DNA of 64,000 bases from Bacillota bacterium (GCA_009711825.1 VEMY01000005.1:1-64000); one strand, 5' to 3'; numbered from the stretch's first letter, positions 51,061 through 63,362 are shown. Program-made: numbers and translations. The notes: generated by a model from the sequence alone, not told the origin.

Positions 51061-51861
51061 ATGAACTTTTTTGTTAAATTCTTTAAAAGTTTTACAGACA
51101 TTAAAGCATATCAACAATTTGCCAAGGAGCCCTTTGGTCGTGCCTTCGGCTTCCTTATCCTTGCCACCCTGATTCTATCGTTAGCCGCCATCATGCCGGG
51201 AATTATCCAGTTTAACAGGGGTATCAATCAGGTTGCCGGCCTGTTTGAGGAAACGCCCTTGGATTTCAGTCTCCAAAACGGAGAGTTAAGTGTTAACGTG
51301 GATATGCCCTTCTACCACACATATGAAGACAGCACAACAATTATCGATACAAGCGGAGGAACGAGCGCTTCTGTGCTGGAGGACTACGATAAAGCAGTCC
51401 TGTTTACTGCCACCCGTATGTTGATTAAAGACGGAAATTCAACCGCAGAGGTCAGCTTTCAGGCGCTACCTAATATTTCCTTGAGCACACGGTTTCTGGC
51501 GACTTTTTTCCAGTTCTTTAAATGGGCGATACCATTGGTGGTGATATTCAGCTTTGTAATCACTTTGGTCGTCCGTCTGGTCCAGGCGTTGCTTGTTGCA
51601 GTGGTAGCGGTAATTTTAGCAGCAATTCTCAAAGCAGGGCTGGGCTTTGGCAATGTCTTGGCAATGTCAATCTATGCCCTCACCTTGCCGGCGATAATCG
51701 GTGTATTCCACAGCTGGCTGCCATTTACAATCCCCGGCCTCTACTTCAACATAGTGTTCTTCAGTGTAGCCGGGCTGTATATGGTACTTGCCCTCTTGAA
51801 AATAACCAAAACACCAATTGAGGACGGTTCTGAATTGGCGGGAACTGAGCCCGGTGAGTAA
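51061..51861 (+). CDS. DUF1189 membrane protein
   Basis: A 266-aa membrane protein: FVKFFKSFTDIKAYQQFAKEPFGRAFGF is the DUF1189 N-terminus, followed by one helix, a 110-residue outside domain, and four C-terminal helices. Role unknown in the family, often proposed in maltodextrin or cell-wall contexts. The next (broken) nucleotidyltransferase gene starts inside its last codons. Confidence 0.85.
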   Translation: MNFFVKFFKSFTDIKAYQQFAKEPFGRAFGFLILATLILSLAAIMPGIIQFNRGINQVAGLFEETPLDFSLQNGELSVNVDMPFYHTYEDSTTIIDTSGGTSASVLEDYDKAVLFTATRMLIKDGNSTAEVSFQALPNISLSTRFLATFFQFFKWAIPLVVIFSFVITLVVRLVQALLVAVVAVILAAILKAGLGFGNVLAMSIYALTLPAIIGVFHSWLPFTIPGLYFNIVFFSVAGLYMVLALLKITKTPIEDGSELAGTEPGE

Positions 51862-52490
51862 ACAGAAACAAGCAATTTCGGCCATCCTGGCCGCAGTGTG
51901 CGAGCATCCGGCGGTGCGAGCGGTATTCCTCAAGGGCTCGCTGGCCACCAGCAACGGAGACCAGTATTCGGACGTGGATTTCTACTGTCTCGTCGACGAA
52001 AATAAGCAAGCAGGGTTTTTGCAGGACCGCCTGCCCATTCTTGCGAACTATAAGCCCGTTGTTTATTGGAGCGAGCAGAATTTTGTCGGTCCCCAGATTG
52101 TAGCCGTCTTTGCTGACGGCCTACATTTCGACCTCTATACCGTAACCGAAACCAATTTTCCCCGGCAAGGTCAATTCAAGGTGTTGTATGACCCAGAAAA
52201 TATCCTGGCCAGATTCAGCTCCCAAGGGATTTTTCCGTTTCAGCCCGACAAGTTGAAGAATGGTTCCATGAGTTCAGCTTCTGCATCCTGGAATTCGAAG
52301 CCGCGTGGCAGCGGGGCGATATTTGCTGGGCCACGCGCCTGGCCAGCCATATGAGCGGCAATCTGGAACAGTCCTAAGGCATATTTACGAACCGGAGGCG
52401 AGACTGTACCGGCCCCAGCTTACCCAAGGGCGTTGCGAGCCTCCGAAGCACTGGCGGAGCACGGGGACGGTTCTCCTGCTCCCGTACCCG
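51854..52490 (+). pseudogene. Nucleotidyltransferase-like gene, frameshifted
   Basis: The GTG at 51854 overlaps the DUF1189 end. The N-terminal 130 residues have the minimal nucleotidyltransferase motif KGSLATSNGDQYSDVDFY (GS...DxD), like aminoglycoside adenylyltransferases. Near 52255 the sense continues in another frame (EEWFHEFSFCILEFEAAW), and near 52375 it changes again (HIYEPEARLYRPQ). At least two shifts, so it is a pseudogene or error-rich. A dispersed repeat at 52463-52483 overlaps its end. Confidence 0.75.
52463..52483 (+). repeat. Dispersed GGGGACGGTTCT element, copy 1
   Basis: GGGGACGGTTCTCCTGCTCCC. One of at least five related sequences in the last 12 kb of the window. Self-complementary flanks (GGAGCACGGGGAC...) are weak here. 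Confidence 0.6.
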
Positions 52491-52518
52491 TAAATGAAAC
52501 ATCTAGGAGTGAATACCT

Positions 52519-52893
52519 GTGTTTAAACGAGTTCTATTCGTCGCGATTATGTTGAGTCTGTTTACGCTAAGTGCCTGTTCCGGCAGCCAAAGCGTCAAAC
52601 GCAGTCAATGGAACATGGGGTCTGCTGAATCCTTTCAGGAATCCTTCGTTTTTGAAGCTGACCCGATGAGAAATTTGACAGATCTCCAACTGGAAATCGA
52701 CGTTGACATAAAAGAGGGGCAGGCAAGCTTAGTGGCCACCAATCCCAACGGTGAAGATGTCTGGTCCGGCGACACTGATAGTAAATTGCGAGTGCGGGAA
52801 AAATTCGATATAATCCCTGGAGAATGGACACTGGTGGTCACTGTCAGTGAGGCCCGAGGTAGCGTAAAAACCGTATGGAAGGGTACAAAATAA
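52519..52893 (+). CDS. Small lipoprotein, unknown
   Basis: A 124-aa protein with a lipoprotein signal peptide (lipobox LSAC at 17-20) and an extracytoplasmic all-beta domain with SLVATNPNGEDVW and VREKFDIIPGEWTLVVTV, resembling small beta-sandwich ligand-binding or DUF4625-like modules. GTG start behind TAGGAG. Terminator follows. Function unknown. Confidence 0.7.
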   Translation: MFKRVLFVAIMLSLFTLSACSGSQSVKRSQWNMGSAESFQESFVFEADPMRNLTDLQLEIDVDIKEGQASLVATNPNGEDVWSGDTDSKLRVREKFDIIPGEWTLVVTVSEARGSVKTVWKGTK

Positions 52894-52919
52894 TAGGCGT
52901 CAAAACGCCTGTTATTTTA
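52892..52919. terminator. Bidirectional terminator
   Basis: AATAGGCGT/ACGCCTGTT arms with a CAAA loop, T-rich right flank and A-rich left flank, between convergent genes. Confidence 0.8.
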
Positions 52920-53393
52920 TTCAGTGCTACCGATTTCATCTGCCCAGACTTCCAGACTCTTTAGGCTCATTTCCGCCATTTTCATATTTAAGGCAATTTG
53001 CCCTGCCGGCAGCATCCCGGGCTGCAACTCATGGATGTTGGCGAAGGTCCGGCCGGCATTATCCAGGCAAGTGCAAAACATAGCTAGTTTTTTACCGCTA
53101 AAGTCATGGGTGCTAAGAAAAGTGCGCAGCGGTGGCGCAATCCGGCCTGCCCACACCGGTGTGCCAATGAAGATGGTTTGGAAATCAACTGGGTCAATCG
53201 CAAGCGGACGCAATTGGGGCCGTCTTTTAAACATTGCGCCAAACCCGCCAGTAATATAGGTAGAAAACCCTTCAGAATAGGGCTTCAACGGTTGCAGCTC
53301 CAAAACCTTGGCCCCGGTTCGGGCGGCAATCAGTTTTGCGGCCCGACGGGTGTTGCCAGTCAGCGAAAAATAAACCACCAATTTATCATCCAC
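52917..53393 (-). CDS. Flavodoxin-like protein
   Basis: A 158-aa FMN-binding flavodoxin fold. The FMN phosphate loop is SLTGNTRRAAK near the N-terminus; IGTPVWAGRIAPPLRTFL is the second flavin loop and FCTCLDNAGRTF the third. This loop set is that of flavodoxin_4-type proteins in anaerobes. GTG start after GAGGGG. Likely an electron carrier or reductase. Confidence 0.85.
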   Translation of the reverse strand: MDDKLVVYFSLTGNTRRAAKLIAARTGAKVLELQPLKPYSEGFSTYITGGFGAMFKRRPQLRPLAIDPVDFQTIFIGTPVWAGRIAPPLRTFLSTHDFSGKKLAMFCTCLDNAGRTFANIHELQPGMLPAGQIALNMKMAEMSLKSLEVWADEIGSTE

Positions 53394-53409
53394 AACAATT
53401 ACCCCTCAA

Positions 53410-54183
53410 TCAAGCGGCACGCCGCTTTTTTTTCTTTTTTGGTCGTGTGAGATTAAACCCGAGCAATGAATTTATCAGCAACGGCAAGTGGACAATCCCC
53501 ATCCACAAGAACCCTCTGTCCAACACAAACCAGGTAAGCATGTTCGTTATGCCGAAAACAATCCCAATAAAAGCTGTTCCCCTCAGCAAAGTGCGGTTAA
53601 CGTTGGGATAATAGAGAATCAATACTGCCAACAGAATCGGGATAAGCATGCAAAAGGTCAGTAACGATTCGCTGGTCAAGAATTTGGCCAGGACTAGATT
53701 CTGGGAGCCGGTAACCGAGTCCACAGGCATCCAAAACGCAAGAATTGCCAGAGGCAATACCAACTGTCTTTTCATGTCTGGCGCAGCCAATTGACTCCCT
53801 GGTGTAATCGCTTCCCAGGCCCAGAGGCCGGCAACAATAAGCATCAAAAGCAAATTCCCCGTCAAAACAGTGAGGCCATAACTGGCGGTATCGGCGATAT
53901 TTTGAAACACTGCTACAACTAACAAGAGCAAAGCTGCAAAGGTGGCGAACGGTCGCCAAAACAAGCGGGGTCGAGTGGCCAACCCAACAGCCAGGCCAAT
54001 AAAAATCAACTTGGAAACAACAAACAACTCCGGGAAACGGTAAACGTAAGGAGCAATCAGAACCTCCTTAATCACTGCCGGGGTATCAACAGCGGTGAAT
54101 TCTATCTGGGACAAGGGGGGCAAAAAGAATACCAACACCAACAGTAATAGAAACCACCAGCGTTCAAATAGCACCTTAATCAA
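53410..54183 (-). CDS. Polytopic membrane protein with poly-Lys tail
   Basis: A 257-aa protein with about eight hydrophobic segments and a C-terminal PKKKKKRRAA cluster that should sit in the cytoplasm. The TTG start at 54183 is chosen because GAGGAG lies 8 nt before it; longer in-frame starts lie in the preceding gene. No family recognised. Confidence 0.6.
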   Translation of the reverse strand: MIKVLFERWWFLLLLVLVFFLPPLSQIEFTAVDTPAVIKEVLIAPYVYRFPELFVVSKLIFIGLAVGLATRPRLFWRPFATFAALLLLVVAVFQNIADTASYGLTVLTGNLLLMLIVAGLWAWEAITPGSQLAAPDMKRQLVLPLAILAFWMPVDSVTGSQNLVLAKFLTSESLLTFCMLIPILLAVLILYYPNVNRTLLRGTAFIGIVFGITNMLTWFVLDRGFLWMGIVHLPLLINSLLGFNLTRPKKKKKRRAA

Positions 54184-54187
54184 AATA

Positions 54188-54736
54188 TTATCTCCTCTCC
54201 ATATAGGGACGGTTCCCCTGCTTCCGAGGCAGGAGTTCGTACTTGCACTCATCGTACTTCTCCCCTGTTTTTTGGTTAGTCCGGGAAACGGTTTCGGTTA
54301 GCTGAAAGCCCACTTTCTCTAGGATCCGAATCGAAGCGGTGTTCTCAGCAGTGCAACAGGCTATAACGCGCTCTAGGTTCAATTCTCTAAAGCCGTAATC
54401 AAGAACTGCCGTTACTGCCTCAGTAGCAAATCCTCGCCCCTGGTATCCCGGTGCGATGATATAACCAAGCTCCCGTGTTGCTGGTTGTTTTCGCGCCGGC
54501 GCCAACATCAAAGCGCCCACCAGCGTCACCCCTGGCCGTAAACTGACCGCAAGTCGGCTGGGGAAGACTTCCCTGCGGGCAGAAGCAATCAGCCGTTGCA
54601 CATCGAGGATGGAATACGGTTCCTCTGGGATATAGCGCATAACATCGGATGACGAGAGCATCCGCAAGCAGGCCCTGCCATCCCAGCGCTGAAACCGACG
54701 CACCAGCAAACGCTCTGTCTTGATTCCTCGGAACAC
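54188..54736 (-). CDS. RimJ/RimL-like N-acetyltransferase
   Basis: A 182-aa GNAT with the RimJ start (IKTERLLVRRFQRWD), acetyl-CoA loop APGYQGRGFATEAV and terminal motif ENTASIRILEKVGFQL. The C-terminal 15 codons lie in a copy of the dispersed GGGACGGTTC element, so the native stop may have been changed by that insertion. Monocistronic or cotranscribed with the next membrane gene. Confidence 0.88.
   Translation of the reverse strand: MFRGIKTERLLVRRFQRWDGRACLRMLSSSDVMRYIPEEPYSILDVQRLIASARREVFPSRLAVSLRPGVTLVGALMLAPARKQPATRELGYIIAPGYQGRGFATEAVTAVLDYGFRELNLERVIACCTAENTASIRILEKVGFQLTETVSRTNQKTGEKYDECKYELLPRKQGNRPYMERR
54206..54225 (+). repeat. Dispersed element, copy 2
   Basis: GGGACGGTTCCCCTGCTTCC overlaps the end of the RimJ-like gene. 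Confidence 0.6.
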
Positions 54737-54800
54737 CCTAACTCCCCCACTCCAATCAATTCTTGCTAAAAATCTCCGTATGAGTAACGGGTTGTCAAAC

Positions 54801-55295
54801 TTATTGTGCGGTTAATAACTTCAAAATTGCTGTCGCTGCTTCATCCGGCGACAGTACAGTTGTGTCCAACTGAAATGTGTCCATATCCAGGTATCCAGGC
54901 AAAGTACTGGTGCTCTTTTGAACTTTATGCTCTTCCCGGCCACCAGCTATCATCCGTCGACGCAGCTCTTCAGGACTGCAAACCAAAGTAATACGCTGAA
55001 GGTTAAAGCTCAGGTCTGCCAAGGGCCCAAGAACTATATCAAATACTTCCGCGCGGGGGATTACCCAACTGAAAATCACCATCTCCAACTTAGAGTTGGT
55101 AAGGAAGTTGCGCAGCAGGTGGGTGATGTTGTCCTCTACCATACGCTTGTTTTCTTCGTTTGCCGTAAACGGATTCATCATCCAGCACCAGTCTCCATCC
55201 AACCAGACTGAGTTTTCTATCTGCCGATATAACCGTTCGCAGGCAGCCGTTTTCCCCACTCCTGGCGGGCCATTAACGATAAGCAATGATTTCAT
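54801..55295 (-). CDS. Small P-loop kinase-like protein
   Basis: A 164-aa nucleotide-binding protein with Walker A GPPGVGKTA close to the N-terminus, WLDGDWCW motif and an LRRRMIAGGRE lid-like region, like zeta-toxin or shikimate-kinase-like AAA proteins. The start overlaps the upstream GNAT stop (ATGA). It is the second gene of a two-gene operon. Possible role in phosphorylating a small metabolite or antibiotic. Confidence 0.7.
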   Translation of the reverse strand: MKSLLIVNGPPGVGKTAACERLYRQIENSVWLDGDWCWMMNPFTANEENKRMVEDNITHLLRNFLTNSKLEMVIFSWVIPRAEVFDIVLGPLADLSFNLQRITLVCSPEELRRRMIAGGREEHKVQKSTSTLPGYLDMDTFQLDTTVLSPDEAATAILKLLTAQ

Positions 55296-55750
55296 TTTAC
55301 CACTTCCCACTCACAAAATACCGCCAGTTCATCATCCTCCACAAAGCCCATGCGGCGATAAAAAGACCGGGCGCTGGGGTTATCTGCGCCTACGTAAAGC
55401 CGCACCTTCCAAAGCTCCCTTTCCCGGGCCAGGCAAAACACCTTTTCCATCAGAGCATCGGCAATGCCCTTCCCCCGGTACTCTGGAGCCAGCCATAATT
55501 CATCTACATAGAGCAGGCCCCGGCGTCGATCAGGTTTGGGAATCAGTACTGCATTAATCCAACCGACAAAGGCATTGCCAATCTGGGCCGCATAGACCCA
55601 GAAATCTTCATACTTGAGAAACTCCAACTCAGGGCCCGTTGGCTCGCCAGCTGCAGGTTTACGCTCGCCTGTCACACGCCAGTGCACCAAATCCCGAAAC
55701 AAATGGTAATTGTCGCTTGCAACTTGTTGGATTGTAAATTTATGTGACAT
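55292..55750 (-). CDS. GNAT-family acetyltransferase
   Basis: A 152-aa single-domain GNAT: APEYRGKGIADALMEKV is the acetyl-CoA loop and NPSARSFYRRMGFVEDD the terminal motif. The ATG at 55750 has AAGGAGGAG before it. First gene of an operon with the P-loop protein at 54801, a layout typical of drug-modifying or resistance-type gene pairs. Confidence 0.88.
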   Translation of the reverse strand: MSHKFTIQQVASDNYHLFRDLVHWRVTGERKPAAGEPTGPELEFLKYEDFWVYAAQIGNAFVGWINAVLIPKPDRRRGLLYVDELWLAPEYRGKGIADALMEKVFCLARERELWKVRLYVGADNPSARSFYRRMGFVEDDELAVFCEWEVVK

Positions 55751-56145
55751 TTTCTCCTCCTTATTCCAGTAAAAATCCAACGACCAAAACACAAAAATCC
55801 CACAGTTAACCCTGCAGGATGTCTAAGTATTCATGTTCAGCCCAGGTTACTCAACATCGGTACACCAACAAAGCATGGCCGTTTGGCACGCCAAGTAAGC
55901 GACCGCGATATACTGTTACCCGAATCTCAAAAATCTAGAATTACTTTCATGCTTACACCCCTAGCTCAATCAGATAACAACCCACCGTAATTGTAACGAA
56001 CTAAGAATCATTTGTAAATCATGGAAGCATGGGAAGCATGGGGACGGTTCTTTTGCTCCCATTGCGTGTAAGCCAGGCCAGAGGCAAAAGATTGTCCCCA
56101 TGCTCCGGAAAATATTGTATAATCAGTCTATAAGGAGTGGTGCCC
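55751..56145. other. Gap with a REP-like element
   Basis: No gene recognised in 395 bp. The only structured part is the inverted repeat at 56036-56103. A TATAAT lies 5' of the MazG gene, at about 56117-56122, without a good -35. Confidence 0.45.
56036..56103. repeat. REP-like inverted repeat, copy 3 of the dispersed element
   Basis: Left arm GCATGGGGACGGTTCTTTTG (56036-) and right arm ending ATTGTCCCCATGC (56084-56103) form an imperfect 20-bp inverted repeat around a 27-nt loop. It is preceded by tandem copies of GGAAGCATG. This is the most complete copy of the dispersed element and shows it is a palindromic unit. Confidence 0.75.
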
Positions 56146-56493
56146 GTGACTGATTCAATAACCCCTGTTGGAAATCTCAAGGCACAAGTGCGCAAATTTG
56201 TCGATGAGCGCAACTGGAATCAACATCACAGTCCCAAAAATCTCGTCATGAGTATAGCCATCGAGGCAGCTGAGCTGATGGAAGTATTTCAGTGGCAGAC
56301 AACAGACACCGCCTGGAAAGTCAAAGACAGCGAATCCATAGCAGCCGTCCAAGATGAGTTGGCGGACGTGATGATTTATTGCCTGGCCCTTGCCAACCAG
56401 CTGGATATCGACATCACAGAGGTGATAGGGGAAAAAATGGAGCGCAATCAGCGACGCTTTCCACCCACGACCAAACTGCGCTCAGAGCTCTAG
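56146..56493 (+). CDS. MazG-like nucleotide pyrophosphohydrolase
   Basis: A 115-aa all-alpha NTP pyrophosphohydrolase. EAAELMEVFQW and DELADVMIYC are the ExxE and ExxD metal-binding motifs. This short form resembles dCTPase/RS21-C6 enzymes that clean up non-canonical dNTPs. GTG at 56146, 8 nt after AAGGAG. It may be cotranscribed with lacZ downstream. Confidence 0.92.
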   Translation: MTDSITPVGNLKAQVRKFVDERNWNQHHSPKNLVMSIAIEAAELMEVFQWQTTDTAWKVKDSESIAAVQDELADVMIYCLALANQLDIDITEVIGEKMERNQRRFPPTTKLRSEL

Positions 56494-56525
56494 AATCAAA
56501 TAATTTCCATTGGAGGGGAGAATAG

Positions 56526-59632
<3,107 letters not shown>

Positions 59633-59634
59633 CT

Positions 59635-59666
59635 GGCTCCGGCTACAGCCGGTGGCCTTTTTCTTT
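59635..59666 (+). terminator. Terminator after lacZ
   Basis: GGCTCCGGCT/AGCCGGTGGCC arms with a short loop and TTTTTCTTT. Confidence 0.8.
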
Positions 59667-59767
59667 GGGCAGTAGCATAGGTCAATAGAGTCAGATAAAA
59701 CACCGAAGAATAAAGCCAAGACACGCCCCCATGACTACACCCGACAAACGCTCGCTGCTAACTACAC

Positions 59768-60754
59768 TCACTGTGCAATCAAAAGCCTTCCAGCGATTTG
59801 TAAGTGCAAAGTCGCCACAAGTAGCAGCCCCCACATGGAGAAATTAAAGAACGGGACAAAGTATGGCCCTAGATAAAAAATGTAGTTGCCGGGAAACAGT
59901 ATACCGCCGACTATTAGCAGGCCGATTGTTACCAGCTTGCACTTGCCTCCAGCCATTGCTAACCAGAAGAAGGCGGAAATCAATAAGCCCCCGGTACCCC
60001 AACCGTCGATGCCATGTTGGTAACCGTCTTTAGCAGCAAGCACGGTCAGGGCAGCGAAAAGCACCGCCACTCCAAGGAACAACCAGCGTCTGCCGGACCA
60101 GGATATCGTATAGGACATAACTCCCAGGCTGAAGAGCAGCGTCGACCCATAGATAAGCGTGTCCCCCGTTGAATTCATCCCAAACCAATACGCGATGCTA
60201 ACCAACCCAAACACCGCCAGGGTCCGCAGGCAGAGCTTGAAGAGCCGCGCCAGCCCTGCATGCACACTATTTTGGCGCAAAAACAACCATCCATGCAGAA
60301 CTGTGCCTACGGCTAGCACAACCAGCAACAGGTGAAATCCCCATTCCATAAATACAACTCTGCTGTCTGGCGGCCCATGGCTCCCCCAGTTTACAGTGAG
60401 GAATAACGTGATACCGCGGATTTCCAGACCCGTCGCAATGGTGGCCAGTAGGGCAAAAAGATTCGCGCCTAATCTGTGGCCAGATTCCGTCCGCAGCAGG
60501 CTCAGCCCAAAACAGACAATTATGGAGGCTATTATCATGACAAAGAGCAAATCAAACTGATATCCATAAAAGAGATATTCCCGGCGTGCCAGGTCAAATA
60601 CAGGTAAAGCCTGATAGTGGCCAACTCCCCGATAGGCACTGAGAAACGGCAAAAACAAGGCAACACCAGCAACCCCGGCTAGGACAATCGCCAACCATCG
60701 TAAAGGTCCGGAGTCTATTTGCTCAGCCTGCTCGGCCGTACGCATCCAGTTCAT
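59768..60754 (-). CDS. Polytopic membrane protein, unknown
   Basis: A 328-aa membrane protein with about ten hydrophobic segments. The ATG at 60754 follows GGAGGGATTTATA; a longer in-frame start has no ribosome site. Pattern resembles DUF-type tryptophan-rich membrane proteins; no transport motif found. Preceded by a terminator that isolates it from the Rieske oxidoreductase gene. Confidence 0.6.
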   Translation of the reverse strand: MNWMRTAEQAEQIDSGPLRWLAIVLAGVAGVALFLPFLSAYRGVGHYQALPVFDLARREYLFYGYQFDLLFVMIIASIIVCFGLSLLRTESGHRLGANLFALLATIATGLEIRGITLFLTVNWGSHGPPDSRVVFMEWGFHLLLVVLAVGTVLHGWLFLRQNSVHAGLARLFKLCLRTLAVFGLVSIAYWFGMNSTGDTLIYGSTLLFSLGVMSYTISWSGRRWLFLGVAVLFAALTVLAAKDGYQHGIDGWGTGGLLISAFFWLAMAGGKCKLVTIGLLIVGGILFPGNYIFYLGPYFVPFFNFSMWGLLLVATLHLQIAGRLLIAQ

Positions 60755-60838
60755 TATAAATCCCTCCTCTCTCCAAACAATTACTTCTCGCCGCTCACAC
60801 TGCTTACGACCAACAGCCCGAAAAAGTTTCACCAATAT

Positions 60839-60869
60839 AAAAACTCCCGCCGAGTGGCAGGAGTTTTTC
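60839..60869 (-). terminator. Terminator of the Rieske oxidoreductase gene
   Basis: AAAAACTCCCGCC/GGCAGGAGTTTTT arms, GAGT loop, T-run on the minus strand. It lies just after the stop codon at 60871. Confidence 0.9.
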
Positions 60870-60870
60870 T

Positions 60871-62418
60871 CTAGAGGAGATCCAGTTCAACTTCGTTGGC
60901 GCCCTGAGACTGATGGTGCAGGCCATGAAAGGCTGGCCCTTCAACAATATCTCCCTCCCAGGTGAAACGGGAGCCATGGCAGGGGCAATCCCAGGTCTTT
61001 TCGCCGCTGTTCCATTTCAATTCGCAGCCCATATGCGGGCAGGTGATGTCCACGGTATGGAGCTTACCCTGTTCATCCCGATAGGCGCCTAGGCGCTGAC
61101 CGTCAATGATGACGATTTTGCCTTCGCCCCGCTTGACGTCAATGTCGCCCCCCGGGAAATTCAACTTGCCACCAATTAACTGTCCGGCAACGTTAATATT
61201 TGTCCTGGCCAGTTCACCAACAGATTTGAGATTAATTTTCCGCTGGGGACTGAACACGTCCTGCCAGGGACTGCTGCCGTTTACAATCGAGTCCTTGATT
61301 AGCAGCGCCGAGACAGTGCTGGTGGAGATACCCCATTTGCGAAAACCGGTGGCCACATATACTCCCGCACTACTGGAGCGCACTTGCCCGATGTAGGGGA
61401 TGTTGTCGATGGTGGTGTAATCCTGGGTAGACCAGCGGTAGGGAATGTCCTGCACAGTGAAGGAGGCCTCGGCAAACTCTTGAAGCTTGCGGTAGTGATC
61501 CATCGTCGCCTCACCCTGGCGGGTCTTATGATGCTCCCCAGCCACCAAGATCATCTCTCCGTCTTTATAGCGCTGGCTGCGCAAGGAACGGCCCGGATTC
61601 TCTGCCGTCACATACATGCCTGGTGGCAATTTGTCCTCAGTCCTAACTCCCAGAACATAGGAACGATTGGGATACATGCGGGCGAAATAGATGCCGAGAC
61701 CGTCATGGAAGGGAAAATGACTGGCCACAACAACTTCATCCGCAGTAACTGTATAGCCGTTCTTTGTCGTAATGGTATGGGGGGTATCCTCTTGAATATC
61801 CACGGCCCGGGTGTTTTCGAAAATTGCACAGCCTGAGCCAGGAATCATTTCTGCCAAAGCCAGAACATATTTACGGGGATGGAATTGGGCTTGATTATCA
61901 AAGCGCAGTGCGGCTTTAACATCAAAAGACAAATCCAGTTGCTTGACAAACTCAGCTTTAATCCCCAACTTGGTGGCCGCCCGCGCTTCCTTTTCGAGCT
62001 TTGGCACATATTTGTCCTGCTGGGTGTAAACATAGGCAGGCTGCCACTGAAAATCGCAGTCAATCTCCTGCTGCTCGATAATTTCTGCCATTGTCTGCAC
62101 CGCGGTCTCATTGGCCTCTGCGTACTGACGGGCCATTTCTTCGCCAAATTCCGTCCAAATCTGATCATAAATCAAACTGTGCTGAGAAGTGATTTTGGCC
62201 GTCGAATGGCCGGTGGTCCCTTGACAGATCCGGTCTGCCTCCAACACCGCCACCTTTACCCCGGCCTGCTTCAACATCCAGGCGGTAGAAATCCCAGCCA
62301 ATCCGCCGCCAATTACCGCAACATCCACATAGATATTATCATCAAGTGTTGGGTAATCGGTTGTGGGAGTAGAGGCCAACCAATAGGACTCCGGTAATCT
62401 GGTAAGTTCAGTACTCAT
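60871..62418 (-). CDS. FAD-dependent oxidoreductase with C-terminal Rieske domain
   Basis: A 515-aa protein. The N-terminus has the FAD dinucleotide-binding motif VIGGGLAGIST near residue 35 and the STAKITSQHSLIY segment of the DAO family (glycine/D-amino-acid oxidase type). The C-terminal 80 residues are a Rieske [2Fe-2S] domain: Cys460-x-His462 and Cys478-x2-His481 ligate the cluster. This fusion is the YhfW type in Bacilli. AGGAGATTGAT before the ATG. Monocistronic with terminator. Confidence 0.93.
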   Translation of the reverse strand: MSTELTRLPESYWLASTPTTDYPTLDDNIYVDVAVIGGGLAGISTAWMLKQAGVKVAVLEADRICQGTTGHSTAKITSQHSLIYDQIWTEFGEEMARQYAEANETAVQTMAEIIEQQEIDCDFQWQPAYVYTQQDKYVPKLEKEARAATKLGIKAEFVKQLDLSFDVKAALRFDNQAQFHPRKYVLALAEMIPGSGCAIFENTRAVDIQEDTPHTITTKNGYTVTADEVVVASHFPFHDGLGIYFARMYPNRSYVLGVRTEDKLPPGMYVTAENPGRSLRSQRYKDGEMILVAGEHHKTRQGEATMDHYRKLQEFAEASFTVQDIPYRWSTQDYTTIDNIPYIGQVRSSSAGVYVATGFRKWGISTSTVSALLIKDSIVNGSSPWQDVFSPQRKINLKSVGELARTNINVAGQLIGGKLNFPGGDIDVKRGEGKIVIIDGQRLGAYRDEQGKLHTVDITCPHMGCELKWNSGEKTWDCPCHGSRFTWEGDIVEGPAFHGLHHQSQGANEVELDLL

Positions 62419-62482
62419 ATCAATCTCCTGCCATATTTTTTCTTAACTTCCCCTTCCCAGCAAAACCCTATGCGCACCAAAT

Positions 62483-62502
62483 CAGGACGGTTCTCATTTG
62501 GC
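62483..62502 (+). repeat. Dispersed element, copy 4
   Basis: CAGGACGGTTCTCATTTGGC, flanked by CACCAAAT and ATTTGGCAC as weak inverted arms. It lies in the gap after the Rieske oxidoreductase gene. Confidence 0.5.
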
Positions 62503-62583
62503 ACTTCCTATATAATAAGGTAATCCCGGTGGAGAGAGACAGGATCTTGTACGCCAGGGGGTTTCATAGTTCCATTTATTCTG

Positions 62584-63253
62584 TCAGGCAATTTTACCAT
62601 CTCTTAAACAAATGGTAATATCAGCTTCTTCGGCCAGCCCTTTGTCGTGAGTGACCAGGATAACCGTTTTACCGGCTTGTTTCAATTTGTGAAGCAGTCG
62701 GATAATTTGCTCGGCAGTGGCCGAATCCAGATTGCCTGTAGGCTCGTCAGCCAAAAGCACTTCCGGGTCATTGGCAAGTGCCCGCGAGATGGCCACCCGC
62801 TGGCACTCGCCTCCTGAGAGTTTGGCGGGACGGTGATTGGCCCGTTCTTTAGGAAACTCTGCTTGTTCCATGCAGGCTAGTGCCCGGTTTTTGATATCGG
62901 GATGCCGGGCTAGCTCCAGTGCCAACTCCACATTCTCCCGAGCAGTCAGCGTCGGTATTAGGTTGTAAGCCTGGAAGATAAACCCGATTTTTTTGCGCCT
63001 TATATTCAGCAGCTGCTGCTCGCCTAGTTTTCAATGGCTCTCCCATACCCATACCACCGAAACTTCCTGCAGGCCGCACCTCAAATTGAGTGCCCATTTC
63101 TGCAGCCATACTATCCAACTGGATTTCTAGGGCATTATTGAGACTCATACTCATGATAGCAAGAGCAAAAGCGACAGCGACCAAAAGGCTGATTAAAATG
63201 GCGCGGACGGGTCGTCGAACCAGATTACGCATAGCCCTGCGTATGTTAAGCAT
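62584..63253 (-). pseudogene. Deletion fusion of FtsX permease start and ABC ATPase end
   Basis: The gene starts at 63253 with a normal FtsX-type N-terminus (RNLVRRPVRAILISLLVAV). After about 75 codons, near 63025, it runs into the middle of an ABC ATPase in another frame (RRKKIGFIFQAYNLIPT, then LSGGECQR and EVLLADEP). The FtsX remainder and the ATPase start with Walker A are missing. A deletion fused two adjacent exporter genes into a non-functional remnant. Confidence 0.85.
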
Positions 63254-63362
63254 AGGATACCTCCCTTGTTATGTTCTTTTATGAGTTTATCCGTCGATTC
63301 TTAACTATTAGCAAACAAGCTATGAACTAGTTGTGAACAAAAACCCGGATGGCAACTTAGTT

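Noticed and set aside
56117-56122. Full sigma-A promoter before mazG
   Set aside because: TATAAT is present but the best -35 match would need a 20-bp spacer and lies in the REP-like repeat.
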